Assembly: GCF_024497955.1 (NCBI RefSeq)
Contig: NZ_JANHKP010000024.1
Location: 1-64,000 of the forward strand
Source: Streptomyces sp. C10-9-1
Lineage (GTDB): Bacteria > Actinomycetota > Actinomycetes > Streptomycetales > Streptomycetaceae
Reading direction: 5' to 3'
Length of the DNA: 64,000 bases
Below the pieces are notes generated by a model that was not told the DNA's origin, searched no databases, and was given only the letters and a program-made list of their open reading frames with translations. Both the position numbers and the translations under genes were made by a program. This document shows, one piece after another, positions 26,601 through 35,341 of this stretch (position 1 is its first letter; every line of letters starts with the position of its first letter).

Positions 26601-27495
26601 ACACGGTCACGAAGCGCTGCCCGTCCAGCACGTAGGCCGTGCGCGGGGACAGGTCGTCCTGCGCGGCGTTGCTCCAGCCTGTGGGCGCGGAGGGGTCGGG
26701 ATCCGGCCAGCTCGGCACGACCCGCAGCTCCTTCGAGCCGGCCTGTGCCAGTTCGGTGGCGGGTACGGCCAGATCGACCAGCAGACCGAGCGCCCGGAGC
26801 AGCAGGGGATGGTCGGCGAGGTAGGCGACCGTCTCGTGGAACTCGCGTTCCGCCGCCTGCGACGCGGACGTGAACGGTGTGAACGAGCCGTCGTCACGCC
26901 GGTAGAAGGCGTAGCCCTGCGCGAGGGCCGACCTGTATGTCGACCCTTCGGCCGGCTCGCCGTCCACCGGTGGCAGACCGGTCTGCCACGTCTCGCTGAC
27001 GCGCCTCAGCGCCGTGCGAAGGCCGGCGTCGGCCTCCGGCGCGTCGCCGCGGTGCCTGAGGTGCGTGCGCGCGGTGGCCGCGTACACGTCTCGTACCTCC
27101 TCGGCGGCCTCGGAGGCTGGGAACGTACGGACGCCGCGGCCACCGTACGAGGTGTGCTCGTACGGGCGCACAAGGAGGCCGGGGGTGAAGAGCGCGCGCC
27201 AGGCCGCCAGCCGTTCCGTCTCCGAGAAGGTGATCGTCTTCTCGTCGGCGGTGACGTGGCCGACGCGGCGGGAGGTGAGGAGCCGCTCTCCGCGCAGGAC
27301 GTCCAGCCGGACCGCTTTCAGACGTTCCGGCCAGCTCTGCATGCCGAAGTGCGACACCGTCGACATCGTCGCGGGACCGAGGAGGCGGGGTGTCAGCAGG
27401 ACCGAGACCAGCCCCATCGGTTCGGACTCGCCGGGGAGCGGAACGGCCCTCCCGGCCGGGATCGCGGTCCAGACGAACTGTCGTTGTGCTGGCAT
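23677..27495 (-). CDS. Giant hypothetical protein, 1272 aa
   Basis: I do not recognise this protein. It lacks a signal peptide and transmembrane helices and starts MPAQRQFVWTAIPAGRAVPL. A helical region near residues 85-230 (including AAWRALFTPGLLVRPYEHTS and a GYAFYRRDDGSFTPF segment) is followed by a long beta-rich body with many Arg/Asp pairs and a C-terminal sandwich-like portion. Codon bias is strongly coding throughout. It starts 3 bp after the 1195-aa gene, so the two are certainly cotranscribed and may form a complex. The downstream gap to the 345-aa gene is 60 bp. Confidence 0.75.
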   Translation of the reverse strand: MPAQRQFVWTAIPAGRAVPLPGESEPMGLVSVLLTPRLLGPATMSTVSHFGMQSWPERLKAVRLDVLRGERLLTSRRVGHVTADEKTITFSETERLAAWRALFTPGLLVRPYEHTSYGGRGVRTFPASEAAEEVRDVYAATARTHLRHRGDAPEADAGLRTALRRVSETWQTGLPPVDGEPAEGSTYRSALAQGYAFYRRDDGSFTPFTSASQAAEREFHETVAYLADHPLLLRALGLLVDLAVPATELAQAGSKELRVVPSWPDPDPSAPTGWSNAAQDDLSPRTAYVLDGQRFVTVSLPGPGATEFKRGMLPLSGAGVAPSGNARYEVMPFDVDGAVLRMVGAAASDRTQPSDDGAGVGALPALRSMGFALVERDREGEHEKQLRRAQERATATGLTSTPLTADNLLGGYRVDIFDEETEQWYSLSRRRVRYTIGGVAIGEDSSGGGPRGLLEEGYVRPDPATTGAGADDTLYVHQAVARWDGWSLVVQRPDRVVDTGDTKAGPPPLFDAVVDCDPGSLPRLRFGRDYRLRVRIADLAGGGLRSEEAGLTEEQSEAFTHHRFEPLPPPECVPTHRLADGETQELMVVRSDRDTSVAAYAAAHGHRPFDQRLLLAPKSSLELALQHDGRFDAAMGPDALVSDVRGLFEVAKRADLDVRDVTGATTVEAGAGTPAPYVFLPEAGGVLPWLADPGGTHVALNARPRPIDPTTGHPGDVSGLPKIAVWRGDWPAFQSIALRLVDAPSGCTVTRCANHRVLTVALGPAEQVTFDIPSCPKTRDVQLFGIAGWLGVDPSDPETLQHIVQGRNRLITPPRTVTLVHAVQRPLLDPAGLLTAQRDSGDTSAVLRTDGLQIHIPSTGRLDVRAEWSDFEDRRPDPPRLQKRQALVGSYDIQHLAQHEAIPTIRQEFGDTRRRRVTYHLTGVSRFQDCFPRAVAADPAACLAEGVLEVTDVPSSARPPAPKLQYAVPTFRWTRTTDGQRSMTRWRHAGGLRVFLERPCFATGPDESLAVLTWPTTSAPGDALRHISVAGRDPIWNTGEPPAVLTQDHVNATGLERADLPELQRTVGVIAHPLKFDEQGDRWYADIDLSPVVTASYFPFVRLALARYQPHTIAGLPQLSPSVQTEPLQLPPHRRLVVTRTSGRGTVAVDGLGPSGPRANVVRTELQVRDGAARTDASEAHEAHTDASEAFEEAGTAAEGAALGNAGWTTIFRTTAALGQVRELDIPVGGERPLRLVVQEFETHPSTTSETGAVVDGPGRLVYADIVPLGTW

Positions 27496-27498
27496 GGG

Positions 27499-30400
27499 TC
27501 ACTCCGCTGCGAAGGCACGGCAGTAGGTGTGCCACGGGAAGGACTCACCCTGCTGTCCGAGCGCGTCCTCCACGGACGAGGCGTGCAGCTCCGTCGACGA
27601 TGCCGCCAGGGCCTCTTCCGGGCTGAACGCGAGGCTGGGGCCCTTGAAGCTCTTGTGGCACTCGAGGGTGACGGAGGTGGACCAGAAGGTCAGGTCCACG
27701 GTGATGACGAGCTTGGCCGATCCGTGCAGCACATTGCGGTCGACGTCGTACGTGAGGCTGATCGTCAGCTCCACGGACACCCGGATCAGCCCCAGGACCG
27801 ACACGCTGCCGCCGATCCGCAGATAGCCGGTGATCTGGAGGGAGCCGCCCTGCTTGACGAACACGACACCGCCGAAGACGTGTACCTCCCCGGAAGCGAC
27901 GACGAAGTCCATCGCCACGCCCGCACCGAACTCGATGCCGCCCACGAACCGTTGCAGGCCTCCGTCGGTGCCTCCGGCGCTCACCCCGAGTTCCAGATAG
28001 CCGCCGCCCCCGAACCCGGACACCGTCACCAGGAACGGCCGTTCCCGGGTGCCGAAGGCGAAATCGATCACGATGGGCCGGCCCTCCAGCGACAGCGTCA
28101 GGCCGATCTCCAGCGTGAGATTCTGGACGGTGAACACGCCCATGCCGACCGTCGGTACGGCGACGGCGTACGCCGCCTTGATCCGCGACGCCGACACGTC
28201 CAGGCGCGGCCCCGCGTCCCCTGTCTGCGGGATGAGGTCCATCAGCGTCTTGACGAAGTTCAGCTTTCCCGCGAGCCTGGCGTCCTCCAGGTCGAACGTG
28301 AGGCTCGGCCGCGCACCGGAGTCGGCCGTGAACCGCACCTTCCGGAAGGTGAGGATCACCAGGGCGGCGCTGCGCGAGGGGATCTCCAGCGCGAAGTCCG
28401 TGATCTCGCCGGTGGTGCGCAGGTCGGGACGGCCGTCGACGACCTTCGACACGACTTCGAGAAACACCTTCGACGTCGTGCCCGGACGGAACGGCTCGAC
28501 GACCTGCGACAGGGACTCATGCCATGTCAGTGTCGCCGAGGGCGCGCTGGCCACGTCGGACCACGTGATCCTCGGACGGGTGGTGATCACGGAGACGACG
28601 TCGCGGAGGGGGACGACGCCGAACAGCTTGGCGTCGGCGTCGAACAGTTTCTTCGGATCCGTGGGGAAGGGGGCCGCGACGGTCGGCCCCATCGTCCGCG
28701 AGATCTCGCTCACGGTCATGTTGGGGGCGGCGAGCATGCCGGTCCGCGCACCGGTGGACGCGAAGTTGAGGACCTTCCGTTCGAGAAGAGCCAGCATCAC
28801 CTCGGGTGGCTGGGCGCCCGGGGAGGTGCCGACGAACGCCTTCGAGAACTCGGCGGGCATCGCGGCCGTGGACCCGAGCAGCTGACGAACCGCCGGCAAC
28901 GCCACTTCCATCCGGGTGACCTGGGGATGGAACCCCACCCCGGTGGAGGAGGGACGGGCGCCGACGCCGCCGAACGACATCGCGTGCACTTCCTGGACCG
29001 CGCCCTGGAGCGGCTGCGTCGCCGACTGCATGGCGAGCGGGATCCGGCGTCCCACCTCCGACGCCGGGCGCCCCAGGTCGCGGTGGACCCCGGAGCGCGG
29101 GCCCCGTGCGTACGCCGCGTCGAGGGCCGACGCGCTCGACGTGCCGGTCGCCGCGTCGTCCACGAACAGGAGAGGCAGCCGCAGGTCGACCACGTCCCGG
29201 CCCGCCCGGGCGTGGGCGGTGAACTCGACCGTCGCGCCGCCCTGCGCGGGCCAGAACGCCTTGCTGGGCAGCCAGTCCGGCGTGTCCAGCTCCGTGACCT
29301 GCTGGGGTTCGATCGTGACCTGCTGGAACGGGAAAGCCCGCTCATGACTGCCGCCAGCGCCGATTCCGTATGTACGGGTCGGCTCGGTGACGATCAGGAC
29401 GCGCTTCACGCGCAGCGCCGCCACGGCGGGACTTCCTCGGTCGAACCGGCGCTCCGCCATCTCGACGTACGACGCGCGATGGCCGAAGGGGAACAGCGCA
29501 CCGCGCTGGAGGACCCGGACGTAGTAGTCGCGTCCCATGGCGGCGTGGTGGCTCCAGTCCAGAGTCGACCAGCTCGCCGACGACGAGAACCACGCTCCGT
29601 AGGCGCTGAGGATGAGCCGGTCCACCTTCACCGGCGTGCCGGGGTTGCTCACCCCGAGTGCGGCGATGGTGCCCACGTGCGGGCCGAGCGGGGTCGGCAG
29701 CGCGGACGAGTCGGGGAGGGCACGGTAGGGCCGCGCCGCGAGCGGCTCACCCTCCACGGGTCCGTCGACGCGACTGTGCCAGAGCTCGGTGGTGCCCTGG
29801 CTGCTCGGAGCGGGCAGGGCGCGGTGCGCGCAGTGCGTATCGGGCGGCAGTGCAAGGAGCAGACGCGAAGGCAGCTCCAGCCTGCTCCCGCCCTGTTCCG
29901 GGGTGTCCGGCCCGCCGATGGGCGTCAGCCGTCCCATCGCCTCCAGCACCCCGTCGACGGTGAGCGGTACGACCTCCTGTCCGAGGGCGAAGTGCAGCCG
30001 CGAGGGGCCCGCCAGCCGGGCCTGGCTCGACGTCCCCGACTCGAGCACGGTCTCGGCCGTGTGCTGGGGAGGGAACTCCACGGTCAGCCGGGCGTCGGCG
30101 CTCGCGGCCACGACCTCGACCACGCCGTCGGCGCGCATGCGCTCCCGGAGGCCCGTCCCCCGGACCGTCAGAGCGACGAGGTCCTCGGGCCGCAGGGCAT
30201 GGTAGCCCTGCGTGTCCGCCCAGACGTCGACCAGCTGCCAGTCGGACCAGGTGCGCTCGAACCACCGGTGCATCAGCGCGACGCCCGCCCACACCGCGAA
30301 CACGTCGGTTCGCCCGTCCCCCGACGACACGGCGGCGAGCCGCGCGGCGGTGCCACCGCCGCCTGCCTCGGCGAGATCGCCTCCGAGGTCCTCCCAGCCC

Positions 30401-31086
30401 GGCCGATCCGACTCCCCGCGGTGCCACAGCCCCTTGCGGCCGACAGTGAACAGGTCCCGGCCCGTCGCGGCGAAGCAGCCGGACGAGGCACCGTCCTCGG
30501 GAGCGCTGCCGAGTTCGTCCCAGTCGTCGGACCAGCCGTCGGAGAACCGCCGGCGCAGGAAGCGGTGCCGGAGCACGTCGGACACGACGAGGTCGAACCG
30601 GCCCGCTCCCGCGGACACGGCCTGGAGCGGGCCGGAGGCCCGCAGTCCCGAGGGCCGTGCGGAAGCCGTGCCGTCCGACTGCCAGTGCACGATGTCCGAG
30701 CCGTCACCGTCGTGGAAGAGGACGTGCAGGTCATCGATGTCGGTCGCCGCGGCCGTGCAGCCGTCCGTGACCGGGCTCCCGGCGAGCACCCCCCGGGACT
30801 CCCACTCCGTCCAGCCTCCGTCGGCGTAGCGTCTGTGCTGCATCTCGCGCCCGCCGACGAGGGCGAACACCTCGATCCGGCCGGGGCCGGACGATGTCGT
30901 GGTGAGCCAGTCGAAGCCGGCGGGGGGCTCGGGCGACGACCATGGACGGCCGAGTGTGTGCCACGCGCTCCATGCCCCGTCGAACGTCTTGTGCCACACG
31001 CCGCCGTCGTCGGTACCGAGAAGGATGTCGAGCCGTCCGGGAGCGGGGGAGCAGGCGGTGAGCGCCTTTACTGTGTAGCTCTTCAT
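27499..31086 (-). CDS. Giant protein with N-terminal PLL-like lectin propeller, 1195 aa
   Basis: The first 330 or so residues carry repeated blades with W-S-x-W or W-T-E-W and GRxD(I/V)F motifs (GVWHKTFDGAWSAWHTLG, YADGGWTEWESRG, FSDGWSDDWDELG, FERTWSDWQLVDVW), the pattern of PLL/fucose-type seven-bladed lectins and related propellers. The remaining 860 residues are beta-rich and unrecognised; the last 250 contain long amphipathic strands rich in Gly and Val (for example GSLQITGYLRIGGSVSVLG). There is no signal peptide or membrane helix. It could be a carbohydrate- or surface-binding structural partner of the neighbouring 1272-aa protein. Confidence 0.72.
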   Translation of the reverse strand: MKSYTVKALTACSPAPGRLDILLGTDDGGVWHKTFDGAWSAWHTLGRPWSSPEPPAGFDWLTTTSSGPGRIEVFALVGGREMQHRRYADGGWTEWESRGVLAGSPVTDGCTAAATDIDDLHVLFHDGDGSDIVHWQSDGTASARPSGLRASGPLQAVSAGAGRFDLVVSDVLRHRFLRRRFSDGWSDDWDELGSAPEDGASSGCFAATGRDLFTVGRKGLWHRGESDRPGWEDLGGDLAEAGGGGTAARLAAVSSGDGRTDVFAVWAGVALMHRWFERTWSDWQLVDVWADTQGYHALRPEDLVALTVRGTGLRERMRADGVVEVVAASADARLTVEFPPQHTAETVLESGTSSQARLAGPSRLHFALGQEVVPLTVDGVLEAMGRLTPIGGPDTPEQGGSRLELPSRLLLALPPDTHCAHRALPAPSSQGTTELWHSRVDGPVEGEPLAARPYRALPDSSALPTPLGPHVGTIAALGVSNPGTPVKVDRLILSAYGAWFSSSASWSTLDWSHHAAMGRDYYVRVLQRGALFPFGHRASYVEMAERRFDRGSPAVAALRVKRVLIVTEPTRTYGIGAGGSHERAFPFQQVTIEPQQVTELDTPDWLPSKAFWPAQGGATVEFTAHARAGRDVVDLRLPLLFVDDAATGTSSASALDAAYARGPRSGVHRDLGRPASEVGRRIPLAMQSATQPLQGAVQEVHAMSFGGVGARPSSTGVGFHPQVTRMEVALPAVRQLLGSTAAMPAEFSKAFVGTSPGAQPPEVMLALLERKVLNFASTGARTGMLAAPNMTVSEISRTMGPTVAAPFPTDPKKLFDADAKLFGVVPLRDVVSVITTRPRITWSDVASAPSATLTWHESLSQVVEPFRPGTTSKVFLEVVSKVVDGRPDLRTTGEITDFALEIPSRSAALVILTFRKVRFTADSGARPSLTFDLEDARLAGKLNFVKTLMDLIPQTGDAGPRLDVSASRIKAAYAVAVPTVGMGVFTVQNLTLEIGLTLSLEGRPIVIDFAFGTRERPFLVTVSGFGGGGYLELGVSAGGTDGGLQRFVGGIEFGAGVAMDFVVASGEVHVFGGVVFVKQGGSLQITGYLRIGGSVSVLGLIRVSVELTISLTYDVDRNVLHGSAKLVITVDLTFWSTSVTLECHKSFKGPSLAFSPEEALAASSTELHASSVEDALGQQGESFPWHTYCRAFAAE

Positions 31087-31145
31087 GGGTCGTTACCTCG
31101 GCTTGAGAGGGCGGTGGCCCGCGGAGGCGGACGAGCGCGGGGTTG

Positions 31146-31868
31146 CTACAGCGTCTGGTAGACCGGTGTCGTGGGCTTCGTGAACTCGACGTCCGGTACG
31201 GATTCGACCAGGCGGCTGGAGTCGTCCTCCACGCGGTTCACCCAGTAGTCCCACGGGAAGCACGGCCCGGGGTCGGTGTGGTCGTTGCCGGGCACGTCGC
31301 GGTGCCTGCCGAATCCCGTGAACCAGCCGCGGGTGTCCGGGTCGGGCGGTACGTCGATCGGGATGCCGTACAGGGCGCACAGGTACGCGGACAGCTCCGC
31401 GGAGGGGTCGAGCATCTCCTCGGCCCAGTCGGCGGGGCAGGTGGCACAGGCGTAGCCGTACTCGTGCTCGATGCCGAGGTACACGCCGTTGCCCGCCTTG
31501 CCGTGCCAGGCCTTGTGGCTCCCGTCGCGGGGGTCCGCGGGGGCTGGGTCGGGCAGCGGGACCATCTGGACCCGGCGCCTGTCCCTTGCCACGGCGAAGT
31601 GCGCCGAGACCTGGGACGCCGGGTTCTGGAACCATCCCACGGCTCCGTCGTACCGGCCGGCGGTGTTATGGACGACGATTCCCTGGGGGACCATCGGGGT
31701 CTTCCCTGATCGGTGCGGACTGTTCCGGTAACCCGCTTTCGGCCTTGCCACTCCGGACAGGTTGCCGTGCATCGCCAGACCCTGGGTCACGTGACCCTCC
31801 GGGTCGTAGGGGTGTGTGGTGACCTCCCCGCAGGTCGGGCAGGTCACCTGGACTGTCGTGGTCGTCAT
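31146..31868 (-). CDS. N-acetylmuramoyl-L-alanine amidase (Amidase_2/PGRP type)
   Basis: The 240-residue enzyme shows the amidase_2 zinc site: VVHNTAG (His67), GIEHEYG (134-136 region) and HTDPGPCFPW (His197). It would cleave the amide between muramic acid and the stem peptide. An N-terminal zinc-ribbon-like CPTC (Cys10, Cys13) and a second C-x-x-C at 141-144 are unusual additions. No signal peptide is present. ATG 31868 has GGAG eight bases upstream and overlaps the ferritin-like gene stop by four bases. Within the cluster it is the only clear peptidoglycan enzyme. Confidence 0.82.
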   Translation of the reverse strand: MTTTTVQVTCPTCGEVTTHPYDPEGHVTQGLAMHGNLSGVARPKAGYRNSPHRSGKTPMVPQGIVVHNTAGRYDGAVGWFQNPASQVSAHFAVARDRRRVQMVPLPDPAPADPRDGSHKAWHGKAGNGVYLGIEHEYGYACATCPADWAEEMLDPSAELSAYLCALYGIPIDVPPDPDTRGWFTGFGRHRDVPGNDHTDPGPCFPWDYWVNRVEDDSSRLVESVPDVEFTKPTTPVYQTL

Positions 31869-33001
31869 GTCCGTCTCCTGGTCCCTCCGGGTCCCTCCCG
31901 GGGTCCGCGTTGCCCTGCCGCCGCGCTGCGCGCCTGGGCGTCGACGTAGCGGAACTCCGGTCCGTGGGTGTCGCCGCTGCCGTCCGGCAGCGGTGTGGCC
32001 AGCAGCTCCCGCGCCGGATGCCCCAGGAAGCGCATCTCCCGCACGGCCTTGTCCAGAAGCTGCGTCGCCTGGCCGGTGCGTCCTGCTTCCACGCCTGCTC
32101 CAGGAACTCCACCATGGCGCTGTGGTGCCGGTTGCACGTGTCGAGATGTTCTCGTGTCGGGGTTCGCGGAGGGCCCTTCCCGCGGCCGGCCACCGTTCGG
32201 CACGACGCCCAGGGGGTGCGTGGGGGGCATCGGGATCTCGGGCTTGGTGAAGTCCCACGTCTCCGGGTTCTCGGACACCTTCACGAGTTCGTGACCGTGG
32301 TGGATCTGCCGGAAGACGAAGAAGTGGGCGAGATCGCCGCTCACTCCGGGGTGAGGATTCAGAGGCGACGACGACGTCCTCTCTCCCTGTTCCTTGATCA
32401 CGCCGATCGCGGTCTCGACGGCGCCCAGCGTGCCGAGTGCCACGAGGCTGCTCCCCGCCCCGTGGCCCGTCATCGGTCCGACCACCTGCCGAGCGCCGGT
32501 GATCAGCTCCGGATGGCTTCGGAACGCGGCCAGGATCGCTGAGTGGAAGGCGCCGGTCGACGTGTGCGCCGAGGTCGCCCGCGCGAGGGGCTCGTCGGGC
32601 TCCTCGATCCGTCCGAACAGGTCCGGCGACTCCTTCGTCAGCCCTCCGAGGAAGACAGTGGGTCCGGGCCGCACGCCGCCCGGCAGCGGACCCGGGTACT
32701 TCAGCACCGCGTGCACGTCGGCGGGACGGGGCTTGCCACCGATGGTGGTGAGCAGGTTGCGCGCGATGCCCGTGTGCGACGTCTCGTCGAAGACGATCGC
32801 ACGCAGCGCGTCGTGGACGGGATGGTCGGACGCGGTCTCCTCGATCGACCACATCCCGCACAAGTACGGTGGAAGACTGGCGAGTTCCGGCAGGATCGCC
32901 TGCTGGAGCGACTCCTTCAGCCAGTCGGCTCCGCGGAACTCGGCCGACTGTTGCATCAGTTCGACGATCTGATTGCTCTCGTAGTCGAGCAGGGCAGTCA
33001 T
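31865..33001 (-). CDS. Ferritin-like (VioB-type) protein, probably frameshifted internally
   Basis: Residues 25-80 (LKESLQQAILPELASLPPYL, then DETSHTGIARNLLTTIGGKP with Glu73-x-x-His76) and a later GDLAHFFVFRQIHHGHELV segment match the ferritin-like domain of the iminophenylpyruvate dimer synthase (VioB) type, a potential di-iron helical bundle. Between about 32195 and 32070 this frame becomes Arg/Pro-rich noise, whereas the +1 neighbour frame reads EHLDTCNRHHSAMVEFLEQAW, the expected helix; downstream the original frame resumes (TQLLDKAVREMRFLGHPARE). Two compensating indels are therefore likely. As given the 378-aa frame is open end to end. Confidence 0.65.
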   Translation of the reverse strand: MTALLDYESNQIVELMQQSAEFRGADWLKESLQQAILPELASLPPYLCGMWSIEETASDHPVHDALRAIVFDETSHTGIARNLLTTIGGKPRPADVHAVLKYPGPLPGGVRPGPTVFLGGLTKESPDLFGRIEEPDEPLARATSAHTSTGAFHSAILAAFRSHPELITGARQVVGPMTGHGAGSSLVALGTLGAVETAIGVIKEQGERTSSSPLNPHPGVSGDLAHFFVFRQIHHGHELVKVSENPETWDFTKPEIPMPPTHPLGVVPNGGRPREGPSANPDTRTSRHVQPAPQRHGGVPGAGVEAGRTGQATQLLDKAVREMRFLGHPARELLATPLPDGSGDTHGPEFRYVDAQARSAAAGQRGPREGPGGTRRRT

Positions 33002-33067
33002 GAAGTACCTCCTGCCGGACGCGCTCCACCGCGGTTCCGACGGTAGGCGAGTCCCGTCACGCCGCCG

Positions 33068-33805
33068 TCATCGCCGCGTCAGCGGGATCATCCGGGAGAA
33101 ATCGAGGGAGGGCTCGATGCCGAGTTCCTCCCGGAGCAGTTGTCGGTACGCGTGGTAGTGCCGGACGGCCTCGATCACGTTGCCCTCGGCGAGATGCGCG
33201 GACACCACGGCCCGGTGGGCACTCTCGCGCAGGGGCTCGATCCGTACGCTCGCCAGCGCGACCTCCAGCGCGAGGGCGGGCAGGCCCTGTCCGGCCAGCC
33301 TCTCCGACAGCGCTTCGAGCGCGTGCAACCGCAACTGGCGCAGCCATTCCCGTTCCGGGACGACCCAGTCGTCGTCCCAGCCGGGCAGCAGATCACCGCC
33401 GGTCAGCAGTTCCAGCGGTGCGGGAGGACCGCGGAGCGGCTCGGAGCCACCACAGGCTGAGCCGTGCAGCACGCCGAGCGCGCTCTCGGTCAGGGCGTGG
33501 ACGTCCACGCTCACCGCGTCGGCCACGGCGATGCCGTCGCGGGTACAGCGGACGAGCGGCTCGCCGTCCCGGGGCAGCCTCCACAGTGTCGTACGCAGGC
33601 TTCCTCTGGCGCGCTCTTCCGGCACGTCGGGCCAGAGAGTGCCTGCGAGGGTGGAACGGCTGACGCATCCCCGTAGGCCGAGGAAGGCGAGCAGCCGTTG
33701 GGCGTTCCCGCACAACTCGACCGGCTCGGCATGGAATTCCAGCCGGAACTGTCCGAGCAGCTGCAACCGGGGACGCCGGAGAGGAGGGGAGGGGAGGGAT
33801 TGCAT
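33068..33805 (-). CDS. SARP-type transcriptional activator (BTAD domain)
   Basis: The 245-residue protein has an OmpR-like winged helix (LQLLGQFRLEFHAEPVEL through RLLAFLGLRG and LWRLPRDG, about residues 12-85) and a bacterial transcriptional activator domain (about 120-240, ending RQLLREELGIEPS). Such SARP regulators switch on secondary-metabolite clusters in Streptomyces. ATG 33805 has GGAAGG upstream and places the winged helix correctly; in-frame sequence further upstream looks non-coding. It is the first gene of the nine-gene run and probably its activator. Confidence 0.85.
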   Translation of the reverse strand: MQSLPSPPLRRPRLQLLGQFRLEFHAEPVELCGNAQRLLAFLGLRGCVSRSTLAGTLWPDVPEERARGSLRTTLWRLPRDGEPLVRCTRDGIAVADAVSVDVHALTESALGVLHGSACGGSEPLRGPPAPLELLTGGDLLPGWDDDWVVPEREWLRQLRLHALEALSERLAGQGLPALALEVALASVRIEPLRESAHRAVVSAHLAEGNVIEAVRHYHAYRQLLREELGIEPSLDFSRMIPLTRR

Positions 33806-34215
33806 CAGCCTTCCCGCGGGGTGGTTCGAGTAAGCGGTCTTCGAGTTCCACAGCCGCCTTCGATCGTACGTCCGACACGCCGCATCGTCTCGCGGATGTA
33901 CCCGTCCACGGGTGGCGAGGGCGCGTGTCGAGGGGCACTCTGAACAGGGCGAAGCGAACAGGGGCGGCTCGAATCCGGCTTCCGTCCCCTCTGGCACTCG
34001 CGCCCACCGGGAGGCGACCGACCGTGGCGCAGAACATGATGAAAGGTCAACAGAACGACCTCGGCACGTTGATGGAACGAGCCGAGAAACGCAGTACGAC
34101 GGTGCCGTTCGAGGTTACAACCGTGACGACGAGAACATCCCGGGGAATCTTCTGGTGGTGGATTCAAGGGGTTCCGGCTTCTCCTTCGTGAAATCCGCAT
34201 CACGGAAAAGGAAAG
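33806..34215. other. Intergenic region upstream of the SARP cluster
   Basis: About 410 bp without a supported gene, with a locally lower GC stretch near 34100-34200. It must contain the promoter of the SARP-led cluster, but no convincing -35/-10 pair or direct-repeat SARP site was identified by eye. Confidence 0.4.
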
Positions 34216-34599
34216 GTGGGCGACGGTCTGATGGGGGTCCGGGTCCGCGAGGGGGCGACGGGTTTCCGGATGAGCCGGATACGCGCCGGTGAATCGCTCG
34301 TCCCGTTCGCCGTGGAGATGGAGCACCTCACACCCCCGTCGACCCCGGAACTGGCGGGCGTGCCGCAGCCTGCGGGACGACGGCTCCCCGCCGCCGAGGA
34401 CATGGAGATGATCATTCCGCCGCCTGCCGTCGAGACACCCGGTGCGCCACGGCCCGCCAGGCCGAGCGCGGAGGGCGAAGCTCCGCGGAGGCTGATGCCT
34501 CTGCTCTCCTCCGTGGCTCGACGGGTGCTCGCGTGGCCGCGCGGGCACGGTTGCGGGTCTTGTCGGTGGGGATCAGATCCTGAAACGGCCTGCGTTTGA
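34216..34599 (+). CDS. Small hypothetical protein, 3' end disrupted
   Basis: The frame starting at GTG 34216, directly after AAAGGAAAG, has good third-position GC bias through about 34480 ([20 protein letters not shown], then [19 protein letters not shown] and [14 protein letters not shown]). From about 34500 onward it runs antisense into the transposase remnant, so the original 3' end is missing. The 127-aa product is not recognised. It may be a truncated small gene adjacent to the SARP cluster. Confidence 0.4.
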   Translation: MGDGLMGVRVREGATGFRMSRIRAGESLVPFAVEMEHLTPPSTPELAGVPQPAGRRLPAAEDMEMIIPPPAVETPGAPRPARPSAEGEAPRRLMPLLSSVARRVLAWPRGHGCGSCRWGSDPETACV

Positions 34600-35155
34600 T
34601 GCCCGTGGTCAGCCACGGACAGGCGCCCTGGCACGCGAGATCAACCACGATGGGAACGCCCTGATGCTCGCAGATCCGGATGATCCGGTGGGTGCGGGCG
34701 GCGGTCAGGTCGTGGGTGCTGCCCGGCAGGGCGGGCGAGAGCCACAGCAGTCGGCCGCCGGGATCGGTGACGACCTGCATGTTCACGCCGTGGCGCCGGT
34801 GTTTGTGGGAGTAGTCGGCCCGGCTGTCGCCTACCCGGTCGCACTCGGCGAGCGCGCCGTCGAGCAGGACGAAGTCGGGATCGTGGTCGCGCAGCGTCTT
34901 CAGCAGACCCGGTGCACGTGCGGCGAGAAGGTCGACGACCGCGCTGGTGTCAGCGTGGGCGGTACACTCGCTGATCCCGAACCCGACGGCGATCTTGGCC
35001 AGAGTGGTGTGCTCGCGCAGGTACACCAGTGCCACCATCGCGCGCTGGGACGGGCGGAGCTTGCAGCGCCGCTCGCCCTCACGGGTGACGATCAGCATGG
35101 TGACCCACTCCACGAGTGCGTGCGGCAGGTCGAGTGCGGCAGGACGGACGACCAA
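34412..35155 (-). pseudogene. IS5-type transposase remnant
   Basis: The frame encodes a DDE transposase of the IS5/IS1647-like group: [19 protein letters not shown] and [17 protein letters not shown] near the N-terminus, [15 protein letters not shown] and [16 protein letters not shown] with catalytic Asp residues, and [19 protein letters not shown]. Around 34530 the normal end (after [12 protein letters not shown]) is replaced by unrelated Arg/Ala-rich sequence, so the C-terminus is lost. No terminal inverted repeats were seen. It probably marks an old insertion that truncated the neighbouring small gene. Confidence 0.72.
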
Positions 35156-35341
35156 CGAGGTTCCCGAGCAACGTGATTGAGACGTCAGACATCTCGATCA
35201 ACAGCCCGGGGGCCTCGCTCGTTGCGCTTCACGGACCGTCACCCGATCGGTGGCCACATCGAAGAAGCTCACTGATCGGTGGAGATGCCCGGCCTAGCGT
35301 CGTACGTGAGACAGGGACGGACGCGTGGAGAGGTCGGGCCA

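Noticed and set aside
23764-31161. A 2465-codon open frame on the plus strand
   Set aside because: It is the antisense of the two giant genes and others; composition is Gly/Arg/Val shadow and it lacks a ribosome binding site and known motifs.
34560-34582. Second TTGTCGGTG element
   Set aside because: Eight bases later the sequence is ATCCTG, not TAnnnT, and it lies inside the transposase remnant.
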